Shown here piece after piece: positions 54,303-63,871 of a stretch of 64,000 nucleotides of DNA. Both the position numbers and the translations under genes were made by a program. The notes under the pieces are model-generated. The model saw only the letters and a program-made list of their open reading frames with translations. It searched no databases and had not been told where the DNA came from. The stretch's first letter is position 1. Each line of letters starts with the position of its first letter. Source of the stretch: Lepidostoma basale. Lineage: Eukaryota; Arthropoda; Insecta; Trichoptera; Lepidostomatidae. The stretch covers positions 1,240,001-1,304,000 of the forward strand of contig JAHDVF020000875.1 in NCBI GenBank assembly GCA_022606425.2, read 5' to 3'.

Positions 54303-55085
54303 TAAAACAAATCAGTTTATTTTCTCAACAGATATTACAAAACTATAATTATGGTAGAATAAGACATCTATTGAGAACAGGTAAAAAATATAATATAACA
54401 TATCGCACCGTGAGTGTAAAACCGAAACAAGTGCAAATATACAGTTTGGAGATATGGGAGTTTAAAGACTTCATATTGCTTGGAAAAACTGTTTATTTGA
54501 AATAAACCAATGATTTTCGGTTTATGGGTATATTACTTTAAACTGAAAATCATAGTTTTTCCAAGCAATATGAAGTCTTTAAACTCCCATATCTCCAAAC
54601 TGTACATTTGCACTTGTTTCGGTTTTACACTCACGGTGCGATATAATACCAGGAAAGCACGATACATGGTTTGACTTTAAGAATACAAGATACTCTCTAG
54701 AGTCAAAAGTATTTGTCTTTTAAACGTAATTTATTAATATGAAAGACGTCGATTTTCAAAACAATCATGTTCAGCAGTTTGATTGCTCTTCTCACCGGCA
54801 TCACCAGAGGTATGCTGGGACATAAAAGTCTGTGCTGACGCTGTAAAAGATAACTATGCGGAACATTAAGATGGATACCGTCCAAGATAACAGAATTCTA
54901 AAAGAATCCCCTGATTAGTCTGAATAAATGGGTAAGTTGTGAAGCCATCCCTCCTTATCTGTAGACTATTGCCACTATGTGCAATATGAATCACTGGGCG
55001 ATCTGGAACTTGTACACTAGACCCCTTGTCAGTATCCACGTTTTGGCTCCACATCTTATGATTGGCAAAGCGCACTAGTCAAACA
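54303..55085 (-). repeat. Jockey-like LINE (J), interrupted by a MITE
   Basis: Minus strand: NSLQIRRDGF, a FIQTNQGILLEFCYLG-like shifted block, LLQRQHRLLCPSIPLVMPVR, RAIKLLNMIVLKIDVFHIN, then the UTR split by 54403-54641 and a TGATTTG end. Confidence 0.78.
54403..54641. mobile_element. TA-flanked palindromic MITE, 239 bp
   Basis: Arms of ~92 bp (54403-54494, 54551-54641) starting TCGCACCGTGAGTGTAAAAC are nearly identical when inverted; I saw one mismatch. TA at 54401-54402 and 54642-54643. The centre holds a second hairpin (GATTTTCGGTTTA/TAAACTGAAAATC). Inserted in the J 3' UTR, so younger than that copy. Tc1/mariner-type by target site. Confidence 0.88.
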
Positions 55086-55099
55086 CTTTGGTCTTGTGG

Positions 55100-55410
55100 C
55101 ATTGAATATTATAATTAGGCAGGAATCGGGAGTGGATCTGCTCGGTCAAAATGACTTTATCAACGAAATAATGGGACGAGTCAACAAAACTTCGGCAGTA
55201 TCAGGTTGTCACAAGGATATTATATGGAAGAATAAATATATGAGAATTGACAGTAAGTTCTAAATATACAATACCTGCGTAAGGTCTATATTGACAAATG
55301 GCATTGAGACCAGAGCGGATACCACAATAACGAAGACTAAAGTGTGGGTGGCAGAGATGCAGACGCTGAGGACAATTGCAGGAAGGACTCTTCAAGATAA
55401 GGTGAGGTGA
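55100..55410 (+). repeat. LINE family B fragment, uninterrupted reference
   Basis: LLGQNDFINEIMGRVNKTSA, VSGCHKDIIWKNKYMRID-like, then TADTTITKTKVWVAEMQTL. At 55229-55252 it reads straight through the point where family A entered the copy at 20899-23050. Confidence 0.75.
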
Positions 55411-55434
55411 AATCATTTCGTGATTAATTTATTG

Positions 55435-55910
55435 TTTCTCGAACAACGATGTAAAACTCCATATTAAATAATGAAAACGAATGATAACGTCAGTTTTCGA
55501 GAAGTTTTATATTTTATAGGAATAACAGGTTCGCCCTTCTAAGGCATTATCAAATGTGACGAAACTTCAACTCGTTGCAGTTTATATACACTAGTAAATG
55601 GAGCAGAATATGGTAATTACATGTGATGTGTGACTTGTGACTTTGTACATTTTTAACAAATATATTGAGTGTTTTTGGGTAGGTCCAGAAATATTGGAAA
55701 AGTGTTTCTTGGAACGAGTTAAGAAATTTTATAACAATGATTATGTAGTTAGGGAATACTAAATGATATTATATAAATCAAAAATAGGTTATTTGAGGTA
55801 GGACGAAATAAAGTGTTTCTAAGATAAACATCTTTTTACAAAAATGTCATTCCCTTAAAATATAATAAAATTCCTAGAAAACTGACTTTTAAATTCGTAT
55901 TAATTATTTC
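55435..55910. repeat. ACATGT hammerhead repeat arms (H3), dispersed
   Basis: 55435-55560 minus arm (CTTAGAAGGGCGAACCTG, AAAACTGACGTTATC). 55830-55905 plus arm (AAAAATGTCATTCCC, CTAGAAAACTGACTTTTAAA). ~270 bp of unrecognised DNA lies between. Confidence 0.55.
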
Positions 55911-55952
55911 GTGATTTGTTACTAGTGCCATATTGTGTAATTTTGCTCTTAA

Positions 55953-56723
55953 CCCTTAACGTACCGTGTTCAAAACAAAACGCTCGCTCCCATGTGGTCA
56001 ATTCAGTTTACCGCTAACTTTATCTAAATATCAAGCATATGACTCGATGAATCAAAATTTAATTGATGTCATCTTGTAGGGAATTTCATTAGGAATAACA
56101 TACATGAATTATTTGAAAAACATATCAATATTAATTTTTTTCTGGAACCATGCGATTTCTGATATAGAATGCGAGACAGCATATGATCAACTGACACCAA
56201 GTATGAACTTGTCTCGCCCCGCTGCGCCGCGGGCGGCCGTGGCGCTATAATTTTACGTATGATAAAGACACCTAAGCAAAATGTATACTACGTTCAAGAC
56301 AACGAGTACGTATTAATATTTGTCCCTTTTGGTAAAGTGTTAATATTTTCACAGTTCTGATATTATTAAGTTGCGTGCTGCGTTTCCGTCCACAGTCGGT
56401 ATTATTACGTACCTATGAGAAAGGCCAAACATATAATTTATAATACGTTCAAAACAGCGAGTAAGTATTTGTCACTTTTGATAAAGTTGTAAATATTAGC
56501 AAAACAAATTCTACCTTAACACGAATGAAGGTGAGGGCAGTCTTAAAAAATTTTTTTTTTTGGGATGAAGGAAGTAACTTTTTGCTTTTTTTTATTAAGA
56601 AATATTGAGAACACTTCAATGGAGGATTACAATTTTTTTTATAATATTAGGGTCCATAGGTTTTAAGAAAATCAACTTTAAATTGGCAGTGGAAACTCAA
56701 TTGACCACATGGCAACGCGACGG
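55953..56723 (-). mobile_element. piggyBac-type MITE, TTAA-flanked, copy 2
   Basis: 771 bp between TTAA at 55949-55952 and 56724-56727. Inverted copy of 28815-29597, roughly 85-90% alike by eye, with the same subterminal CCATGTGGTCAATT blocks and a GC-rich patch near 56217-56245. Confidence 0.78.
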
Positions 56724-56727
56724 TTAA

Positions 56728-57180
56728 GACCGCAAGCTTATAAAACAACCGAGGATTGCGTAGAAAATTAATTAACTAAATAAGTGTAGCTCGAAGATAT
56801 TTTTAAACTACTTCATCTCCAACCGGATTACGGACAGATTAAAGAGTTAAGTAGGTAAAGAAAAGGAATGCTCCAGTAAAAGGATTACCAGATTATTTCG
56901 GATAGCGAGGTGCAAAATTCATACTTAATTTTCGCGTTGTTTGGCTATTTTTGTAAACACACAATTCTTTAATAAGATAATAAAATTTCGTTATTTGTCA
57001 ACGTATTTCGTCACGTTAGAGAAAATCTGTATTAGAAAATTGTATTTTCACTTGTAATATAATATTCTTGAGCTTTAATTTATAAAGCTGTCGTGTTACA
57101 AAAATATAAAACTCTTTAATTTATGTAAATAAATATTTGAAATCTCTTGATGGAAGTTCATTTTTAATATAAATTAAAGT
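56728..57180. other. no gene; host intron
   Basis: No recognised element. Confidence 0.35.
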
Positions 57181-57254
57181 GTCTATTATTTTGGCCGCAA
57201 TACTATGATACGAGTAATTTAACATAATCAATTGTTAAATTAAATAAAACTTTG

Positions 57255-57370
57255 TTTTATGTATCACAATTGTATTTTTATTGTAATACCTGATGATGTC
57301 AACTTAGGTTAACGAAACAGCTGTCGCGTAAAATATAAATAAAAATACAATTGTGATACATAAAACATTG
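57255..57370 (+). ncRNA. hammerhead in long palindromic arms (ACAGCTGT)
   Basis: Core 57290-57325: CTGATGA, T, GTCAAC/GTTAAC stem II (one mismatch), GAAAC, ACAGCTGT, C. Outer arms TTTATGTATCACAATTGTAT.. (57256-57282) and the exact inverse (57338-57365) give ~27 pairs of distal stem I across an internal loop. Confidence 0.75.
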
Positions 57371-57426
57371 TCTCTTTAATTAACCAGTTATACGATATTT
57401 TTTTAATTCAATTTTTTGCCTTAATT

Positions 57427-57473
57427 TCGACAGCGACCGGTTTCGCCAGGCCCGCTGGCATCGTCAGACTCGA
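57427..57473 (-). ncRNA. hammerhead ribozyme motif, best preserved (ACCGGT)
   Basis: Minus strand, 5' to 3': stem I strand TCGAGT; CTGACGA (57461-57467, all invariant core bases); one extra T; stem II GCCAG-CGGGC-CTGGC; GAAA; self-complementary ACCGGT (57436-57441) as stem III; C at 57435, predicted cleavage 3' of it; stem I return GCTGTCGA, pairing with TCGAGT across a two-base bulge. Stem III has no room for a loop in one molecule, so cleavage would need a dimer, as proposed for Penelope-element hammerheads. It lies ~600 nt inside the host intron in the sense direction. Confidence 0.78.
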
Positions 57474-57721
57474 TGCCCAATTTTTTATAAAAAAATTAAA
57501 CAAAATCGACACCTATATTCTACAATAGGTATATTTGAACTATTTAGAAGTTAAATTTAATTCGTTTTTAAGGACTTATTTTTATTAGTTAGATTTTTAT
57601 TAAAAACGTGCAATTTTTTAATCCCGTTCCCAATCTTTATTAAATGAATGATCGTTTTCAATTTGGTGATTAGCTAATTCCACAAGCCAGTTGAAACAAT
57701 TATCCAAGCATATGTTATATT

Positions 57722-57963
57722 CAGTGGCGGTACTCCCATAGAAGCCCAGAAGCCCGGCTTGCGTAAGAAATTTTGAAACAAAACCTCTTCTGGCTTACAG
57801 AGGTTCAGCTATTGTGGCTATTCCTCTTACATCTAATGAGAAAATGGTTGATTTGGTGGATTATTGGTTTATGCGGGGGCACGATAACTTAGATTTAGGA
57901 GTTTTGATTCAAAATTTCTTACGCAAGCCGGGCTTCTGGCCTTCTATGGGAGTACCGCCACTG
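57722..57963. mobile_element. hAT-type MITE, copy 2, perfect 8-bp TSD
   Basis: 242 bp. Ends CAGTGGCGGTACTCCCATAG with long inverted repeats (~55 bp, two or three differences). Eight-base duplication GTTATATT at 57714-57721 and 57964-57971. Noncoding. It entered 100 bp from the exon at 58065. Confidence 0.92.
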
Positions 57964-58064
57964 GTTATATTGTATTATATTATATTATATTGAACAAAGC
58001 AAGAAGTGTTTGAAGCAGAAAACCGTAAAATTGTTTGGTAGATTAAATGGAAGATATTACAAAC

Positions 58065-58191
58065 CGGATTCTCAGCGATAACCTGTGACCCTCGGATGAC
58101 GGCTCCATACCAGAGTAACCAGAGCGTGTTGTTCACCGCAAAGGAGCTGAATAGGTTCATGTGGAGGGTGATGCGCGCGCATCGGAGGGAT
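58065..58191 (-). CDS. class B GPCR exon, transmembrane helix 2
   Basis: A 127-nt internal exon. Acceptor TATTTTGTTCCAG (phase 2), donor CCG|GTTTGT (phase 0). It encodes SLRCARITLHMNLFSSFAVN, NTLWLLWYGAVIRGSQ, VIAENP: the RxTLHxNLFxSF signature at the start of helix 2 of secretin-family receptors and the first extracellular loop. The next residues expected in the family (WC..LH...QY) are the first ones of the exon at 5658-5878. The upstream exon (helix 1) is beyond the window or unrecognised. Family certain; subfamily (calcitonin/DH31/hector-like) inferred from memory. Confidence 0.92.
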
Positions 58192-58259
58192 CTGGAACAA
58201 AATATGAAATAAGTACAACCATTTTTTAAAAGGAAACTCCTAGTAACCCAACACACTCT

Positions 58260-58480
58260 TGTGTTGAAATGGGCTGGGTACGTACAATATAAAGAATGAC
58301 ATATGGGCGAGTGCCTAAAAAATACGTAATGGACATCCGGGGTGTAGAAGAAGGGTTGGGAGGCCTATACCAAGGTGGGTGGATGAGATAAGGAAAGAAA
58401 GGAAGGAATTGGAAGACGGCAGCAAAAGACAGGAGGAATTGGAGGCGGAAGTTTAATTTCCGAAGTTGACAAGATCTGAA
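58260..58480 (+). repeat. LINE C-terminal remnant
   Basis: With shifts reads WAGYVQYKE, GRVPKKYVMDIRGVEEG, VGRPIPRWVDEIRKERKELE, the GRP..RW tail typical of RTE-like proteins. Family not assigned. Confidence 0.5.
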
Positions 58481-58499
58481 AAAACCTGACGATACCAAA

Positions 58500-58830
58500 G
58501 AACAAGTGGAATAAAACTAAAATGTGGTTTGTTCTCCAGAGTGTTGCTCCTCCTGTGAGGTAGATTCCCAGCTATCCTTCCATCTTTTAGGAGGTCTTCC
58601 ACGAGGACGAGTCCCATGATGCTGATTATGCAATGCAATATAAGGGAGTCTGGTGGTGTCCATCCTTCGAACATGACCGTACCAGTCCCCTTTTTGCTGT
58701 CTGCTCCATCTTATAATATCCTCAACTTCACATATCTCTCTTATTCTGGTGTTCTTGCCTGCTATCGTCCTCACTGTCTTCATTTCGAAAATCCTCCAAA
58801 CTTGTTTGGTCCTTACTGTGTCTGCCCTGT
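58500..58830 (-). repeat. LINE family B C-terminal fragment
   Basis: Minus strand: EMKTVRTIAGKNTRIREICE, WSRQQKGDWYGHVRRMDTTR, GTRPRGRPPKRWKDSWESTS, QEEQHSGEQT. Close to 31585-32465. An inverted scrap of the same element lies at 58840-58885. Confidence 0.8.
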
Positions 58831-58885
58831 CTGTGTGTTAATAACAAATGGAGTCGAAGTAAGGGCAGACACAGTAAACAAATAA

Positions 58886-59034
58886 TGTTCGTGTTTAAAA
58901 TCTTAAATCTTCGAAATCTATTAACCGATTGCTTTGAATTTTTGACACAACGTTGCATTTAAATACGCGCGGGTTTTTACTTTGGATATCACCTTATCGG
59001 GAGTTATCGGGACCTTATCAGGAAGCTATTCTTC
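58886..59034. other. no gene
   Basis: Short AT-rich spacer in the upstream intron. Confidence 0.3.
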
Positions 59035-59400
59035 CTCCACGTTTTGGAAATTTCTCTCTTGGATGTTGAGGTTGGATATTGTTGCATGGTGAGAGAAGGG
59101 TTTTTTGGAGGATGTGGTAGGTTGGGTCCGACATTTGGACCTGACTACTTGGGTAGGTAGGAGTGTGAAGGGATCGGGGTGGTCAACGCCATATGAGCAA
59201 GTGCCCAAAAAAATATCGGGATCGGGGTGGCCTTGAACAGGGGCCGAGGTCATTGGTGGAGACTGAGGGATGATGAGAAGAAGTGGTCTTGAGTGGGGGC
59301 TGATTGAAGCTGGATACAGAACCGAGTGTGTTGAGGAAGCATTTGCCACAGTGGTCGTCTATGTCGGAGGGATCTGGCGCAGCACTTAAGGAAGAAGAAG
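59035..59400 (+). repeat. LINE-like 3' region with AAGAAG tail
   Basis: GT-rich, coding remnant unclear; ends CGTCTATGTCGGAGGGATCT then AAGGAAGAAGAAG, as in other A/G-tailed LINE ends. GATCGGGGTGG occurs twice (59173, 59220). Confidence 0.45.
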
Positions 59401-59860
59401 ATATTATGACAATTTTTTTATTATAATTGTCAATTTGATGTAATACGAGTGTAGAAACTCCAAGATATTGATTATTTTGTCCCTTATTTTCCAGTTAGAT
59501 GGAGCCTTAACAAATCGATTCGTCACCCATGCCTATCATAATCTTTGTAATACAACACCCTGGTCGTAAACTGTTTTACGGATTCGCCGATGATGGTGGA
59601 TATAAAAACGTTCAAAGGACAGTCTACTGTATTATTGACTATAAACTGTGATTCTCTGCCCTTCCAGTGACATACTGTGATGTAATATGACGCGATGCTA
59701 TAGTCACATTTCGAATACGTAAAGGCTTCTTCTTCTTCTTCTTTTTCTTTTAATAGATGAGGACTAGCTGTCCCTCAATATCTTTAGTGATCTTAAAGAT
59801 GGACAGTGTCTGGAGGGAATTTTCTATAAATAGTGCTTAGAAGAAGTAGACTGGAATTCC
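59401..59860. other. no gene; LINE B tail at 59720-59850 (minus)
   Basis: 59720-59850 on the minus strand gives the B end and UTR (..TCATCTATTAA, AAGAAGAAG). The rest is unrecognised. Confidence 0.45.
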
Positions 59861-59864
59861 ATAA

Positions 59865-60005
59865 TTATGATTTTTTAATCCATTTTTGAGTTTTCATTTT
59901 CTCAAAATGTTTCGAAAGTTATCTTCATTATCGGGAGAACGATTCAAACTGATGATGAAAGTGTAAAACCTTCGAAACACATACACTAAAATAATTTCGA
60001 AAGTG
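59865..60005. repeat. hammerhead inverted dimer (family H2)
   Basis: Plus core 59949-59982: CTGATGA, T, GAA..TTC stem II, GAAAC, ACAT. Minus core 59908-59938: GATAATGAAGATAACTTTC then GAAACATTTTGAG. Outer blocks CAAAAATGG and AAAGTGG mirror. The plus core keeps all invariant bases. Confidence 0.68.
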
Positions 60006-60087
60006 GCATAAAATATATTTTTAAGTTTATTAAATTACAATATGTAAATAAGTTTGTTAATTAGAAAAAAAATGTACAAGGTTTAAC

Positions 60088-60860
60088 ATAACGACCTTTA
60101 TGTATGAAAGCGAAGCATGAAATTGGCAAAATAAGGATGAAATTAGAATAAATTCAGTAGAAATAAGATCTCTAAGACGAATGTGCGCGAACGGCGCTGT
60201 CAGTTCGTACTATTTCCAAATGTCATGAAATCGATGAAACTTTTTATAATTAATACGAATGAAAACGTCAGTTTTCTAGAAGTTTTATTATATTTTATGA
60301 GAATGACATGTTTCTTTCTTCTAAGGCATTATCAAATGTCACTGAAAGTTTTTATGTTTATTTAATTTAATAAATTAATTAATAATATTAGTATATACAT
60401 AAAAGTACCCTTTGAATACGAATTAATCGACCCTTATGTATGGAAGCGAAGCACGAATCTGGCAAAAGAAGGATGAAAGTAGAATAAATGCAGTAGAGAG
60501 ATAGTGAGATCTCTTAGACGAATGTGTGGAATAGAGTGTCGAATGAAAATATAAAAAGTGAATGCTAATGATGGTGTAAAGAAAAAAATAATGAAAGGAT
60601 CATTAAGGTAGTTAGGACACATGGAAACAATGAATGGTAGAAAAATTAGATGTTAATGATGTAAATGGAACGTGAAATAGAGGAAGACCAAGGAAAACGT
60701 AGCACGATCAAATAAATCAAATATAGAATGTCGGCTATGTGAGGAGTCAGAGAAATCGACGCGCGTGCATGTCACGATGTATGAATGTTAAGGAATCGAG
60801 AGAAAAGTGTGGCAGTCCATTCTTACTGCCTACCCCTTCGGGGAGACGTGAAGGTAAGTT
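60088..60860 (+). repeat. two LINE family A pieces around a hammerhead arm
   Basis: 60088-60190: LMYESEA.NWQN, NSVEI.SLRRMC. 60240-60350 is an H3 minus arm (AACGTCAGTTTTCTAGAAG, GACATGTTTC). 60425-60860: MYGSEARIWQKKDESRINA, RGRPRKT, RNRRACMSRCMNV-like, PFGET and GTTAGTTAGTTAG. All frames broken. Confidence 0.7.
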
Positions 60861-61184
60861 AGTTAGTTAGTTTTAAAAAAAATGTTTGTTTAGTTAAGCT
60901 GTACGACGGTTGTATTTTTTGGGTACTTATGTATTATGGGGACACGAACATATCAAATATGTGTATACAAGCCTGAAGGTTTTCCCGACATCAAAGTTTT
61001 AGTGTTTGTGGTATGTTTTCTAGAAAAAAAAATTCAATACAAATGAACGATGTCCTAAGACTGTCGTAAAATAGGCTTATTTTATGGCATAAGCAGGTTC
61101 GACTAAGCGTATTAACTTTATATGTTTAAAATTTCTATTTTTGTGTTATTAACACATTGTATGCAGGAAACGTTTAAGTGTTTA
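60861..61184. other. no gene
   Basis: No recognised element. Confidence 0.35.
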
Positions 61185-61300
61185 ACCCTAACTAACTAAC
61201 TAACCATTAAGCCGTCTCTCCGAAGGGGTAGGCATAATGAATCGACCGCTAAACTGTTTTTTCCTAAGCACTTCTCGTGCTTCCTCAACAATCAATATTG
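61185..61300 (-). repeat. LINE family A terminus
   Basis: Minus strand: SAREVLRKKQFSGRF-like, then CCCCTTCGGAGAGACGGCTT and GTTAGTTAGTTAG. Confidence 0.65.
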
Positions 61301-61539
61301 ACAAGAATAGGGAAAAAAAAGTTTGCCCTAGTTTTCTACAAAAAAAAATCAATAAGAAAACACTAACGTTTTGAAGACTATTTTCTACTAGGAAAAGAAC
61401 AAGAAGAGGGTGCGCTTTAATTTAAATTAAATGTAATCATTAATGTATAAAAAAATTCAACGAAAAATATCCAAGCAACGAAAAACTATTACTCAGCGAC
61501 TAAAATCGCACCCACAACCCCTAACTCTATGGTCGTTGT

Positions 61540-61750
61540 ATGATATAAATATAAATAAAAACGCCTGTCTTTTAGGAGTTTCATAAAGTTTTATTTATTT
61601 ATGAAATACGCTCTTCTAAGGCATTAACGAATGTATCAAAGTAACATTTGATAATGCCTTAGAAAGGTGAAACATGTCATTAAAAAAAAAACTACTATAA
61701 GACAGACGTTTTAATTTATATTGATTATTTAATATAGAGTTTTAGGGGGA
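61540..61750. repeat. ACATGT hammerhead inverted dimer (H3)
   Basis: Left arm AACGCCTGTCTTTTAGGAG..CTTCTAAGGCATTAACGAA faces right arm TTGATAATGCCTTAGAAAGG then TGAAACATGTCATT and AAGACAGACGTTTTAATT. It ends ATTTAATATAGAGTTTTA. Confidence 0.65.
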
Positions 61751-61859
61751 GTAAGAGGGATCATATTGACTCTTCGAGCGGTGCATGGCCATCACCATAG
61801 TGAGATGTCAATGCTACGCTGGAAGATTGATCTGATCCTAAGTAGGTACCTATTATTTT

Positions 61860-62345
61860 TATTATTATTATTTTGATAACTTATATTTTAAGTGCACCGT
61901 TTGGTAAAATCAATTACTCCAAGGAGGCACTAAGAAATGACTGACCGAACAGTGCAGTCTTTAGAAGTTTCTTAAATTTAACGTCACTATCCTCATACTA
62001 AATACTAACATGGAGGCTATTCCACGCCAACGGACCCGCAACGCTAAAAGCACGATCGTAGAAACTTGCTTTATTGGGTCTGACTGGAATTGTTATGTTG
62101 TTTGCACTTGTTTCTACAGATCGGAGTAAACGTTGCCTTTTCGTTGGCATGGGTGTCACGCAGAGGTCCGAAATATACGTTGGCGCTCTCTCTTTGTCAA
62201 ACGCAATTTGTATTTTACTCGCTCTCGGATTTTAAGCCAGTGAAGTTCCTTCAGGAGCGGCGTGATATGACAGTATTTTTATTGCCCCATAATCAATCGG
62301 GCAGCAGCATTGAATACGCTATGTATTCTGCTCAATTGATTATTT
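61860..62345 (-). pseudogene. CR1-like LINE C-terminal fragment
   Basis: Minus strand, with stops: FNAAARLIMGQ, HITPLLKELHWLKIRERVK YKLRL, then a LALRVRWRGIASMLV block (family form AFSVAGP.AWNSLP) and a LRNF..LH end, followed by AAT repeats (61855-61872). The HITP.LKELHWLP.R.R..YK signature is characteristic of CR1/L2-group C-termini. Confidence 0.7.
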
Positions 62346-62409
62346 GGCACCTATCCACACTTCCTTGACTTTGGTCTCCTTTGGAAACTATTCGAAATGT
62401 TAGAGATCG

Positions 62410-62935
62410 AGTAATTAACCTCGATGGATAATATAGCAAACCACCAAAGCGGCTGCAATATCTGGATACTTAAAAGATTTTGTGTGGAAAAATAAGCATA
62501 TGCGAGTGGAAAGCAAAGTGCGAATATATAAGCTATGTGTGTCAGACCCATAATGACCTATGGTATAGAATCGAGGGCTGACACAAAAGAACCAAAGTAC
62601 TATTACGAACCGCCGAAATGAAGACACTCCGCGCTATTCTGGACAAAACACTGAGGGACAGAATCAGAAACACAGTAATACGTGAGACCTGCGATACCGA
62701 AGATATTGTCAGATGGGGCAGGAAAAGAAGACGCTTCTGGCGCGACCACGTAGAACGAATGAGCGACGATAGACTCCCCCAAGCAGCCGCAAACAACGTG
62801 CCAATGGGAACTCGCCAATCCGGAAGACCTGCGAAGAGATTGCGAGACAGTTGGAGTTCTGTGTCCCAGGAGACCTCGACGCCATAAAAACAGATCCACA
62901 GATCTATTAAAAAAGGAAGAAAAAGAAGAAGGATA
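62410..62935 (+). pseudogene. LINE family B C-terminal domain
   Basis: AAISGYLKDFVWKNKHMRVE, then by shift MTYGIESRADTKE-like, EMKTLRAILDKTLRDRIRN, CDTEDIVRWGRKRRRFWRDH, VERMSDDRLPQ, SGRPAKRLRDSWSSVSQET, stop, CAGATCTATTAAAAAAGG and AAGAAG. Confidence 0.82.
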
Positions 62936-62984
62936 ATATTGATTCATAGGCCATCGTAGAAGGACACCACAGGGGTCTGGTAAG

Positions 62985-63085
62985 CGTGGCGTTGTAATGC
63001 CAACCACCCCCCGTATGACATGTCATACGTGGAGAAGTATGGGGGAGGCCTATGTCCAGCAGTGGACGTTAACAGCTGTTTAAGA
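62985..63085 (+). repeat. LINE terminus (EKYGGGLCPAVD type)
   Basis: YVEKYGGGLCPAVDVNSCLR corresponds to the last residues and 3' end of an RTE-like element widespread in insects (GTATGGGGGAGGCCTATGTC). Only ~90 bp. Confidence 0.55.
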
Positions 63086-63665
63086 AGAGAAAAATAATAA
63101 TATGGAGCTTTACATCATTGTTCAAGAGTCGTATGTCTTTGTGGAAAATTTACATTACGTTTCCTGAGAAATTTCGTTCGCAGAACTAATATTTTACAAG
63201 AGAACGAATTTGACAAAACATCTGTAAATTCCGTATTATCTGTGGGAGAATTATTGTTAAAAAAAGTGTGGTAATACCCTACCGCAGCTTGAAGTAAAGA
63301 ATACACGTGTTCCAAGATAAAAATTATGTCAGTTTCATGGCCCTTAAAAGAAAATATGGCGCTGGAGAATTCAGACAATTTGAGGGTGCATGATACGGGA
63401 AAACAACGTTTTTATGTGACACTGGCGGTAAAATATCTTTTACAAGATACAAGACACATAATAATATAATATATAGCCTCATAAAGGTCTATTATTTACA
63501 CCAATGGGTGCATATATACGTGTATTAATACATGATAATGGCATTGTGTGTTACTACATACACCTATGTATACACAAAAGATTCAGAGAAACTTTGTCAT
63601 GATCAAGATTAAGTTAATTTTGAAACACTGTTATTATACGCGTTTAATTTTATTTTCGTGAGATT
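63086..63665. other. no gene; H3 tail at its start
   Basis: 63098-63126 keeps the H3 end ATATGGAGCTTTACATCATT. The rest is unrecognised. Confidence 0.35.
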
Positions 63666-63674
63666 GTCGCTACA

Positions 63675-63706
63675 GATGTTTCTCCAACCTATATTGGCAT
63701 CATCAA
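63675..63706 (-). ncRNA. hammerhead-like motif
   Basis: Minus strand: TTGATGA (C3 changed), T, GCCAAT..GGTTGG stem II, AGAAACATCTGT. Upstream intron, host-sense strand. Confidence 0.5.
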
Positions 63707-63871
63707 ACTGAAGTTGTTGACAAACATATGTCGCTATGAATAAATATAAATATACATACACATTTCAAAATATTATTAGATACCACAAGAATATACAGAG
63801 GGAAGCATAAAAGGGGCAAAGTAGATTAATGCGGAATGGGAAAAAATGGGAAGTACAGTTTGTGATATGAA

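Noticed and set aside
62090..62368. 92-codon plus-strand frame with signal-peptide-like start
   Set aside because: Lies opposite the CR1-like LINE remnant read on the minus strand, which explains the sequence better.
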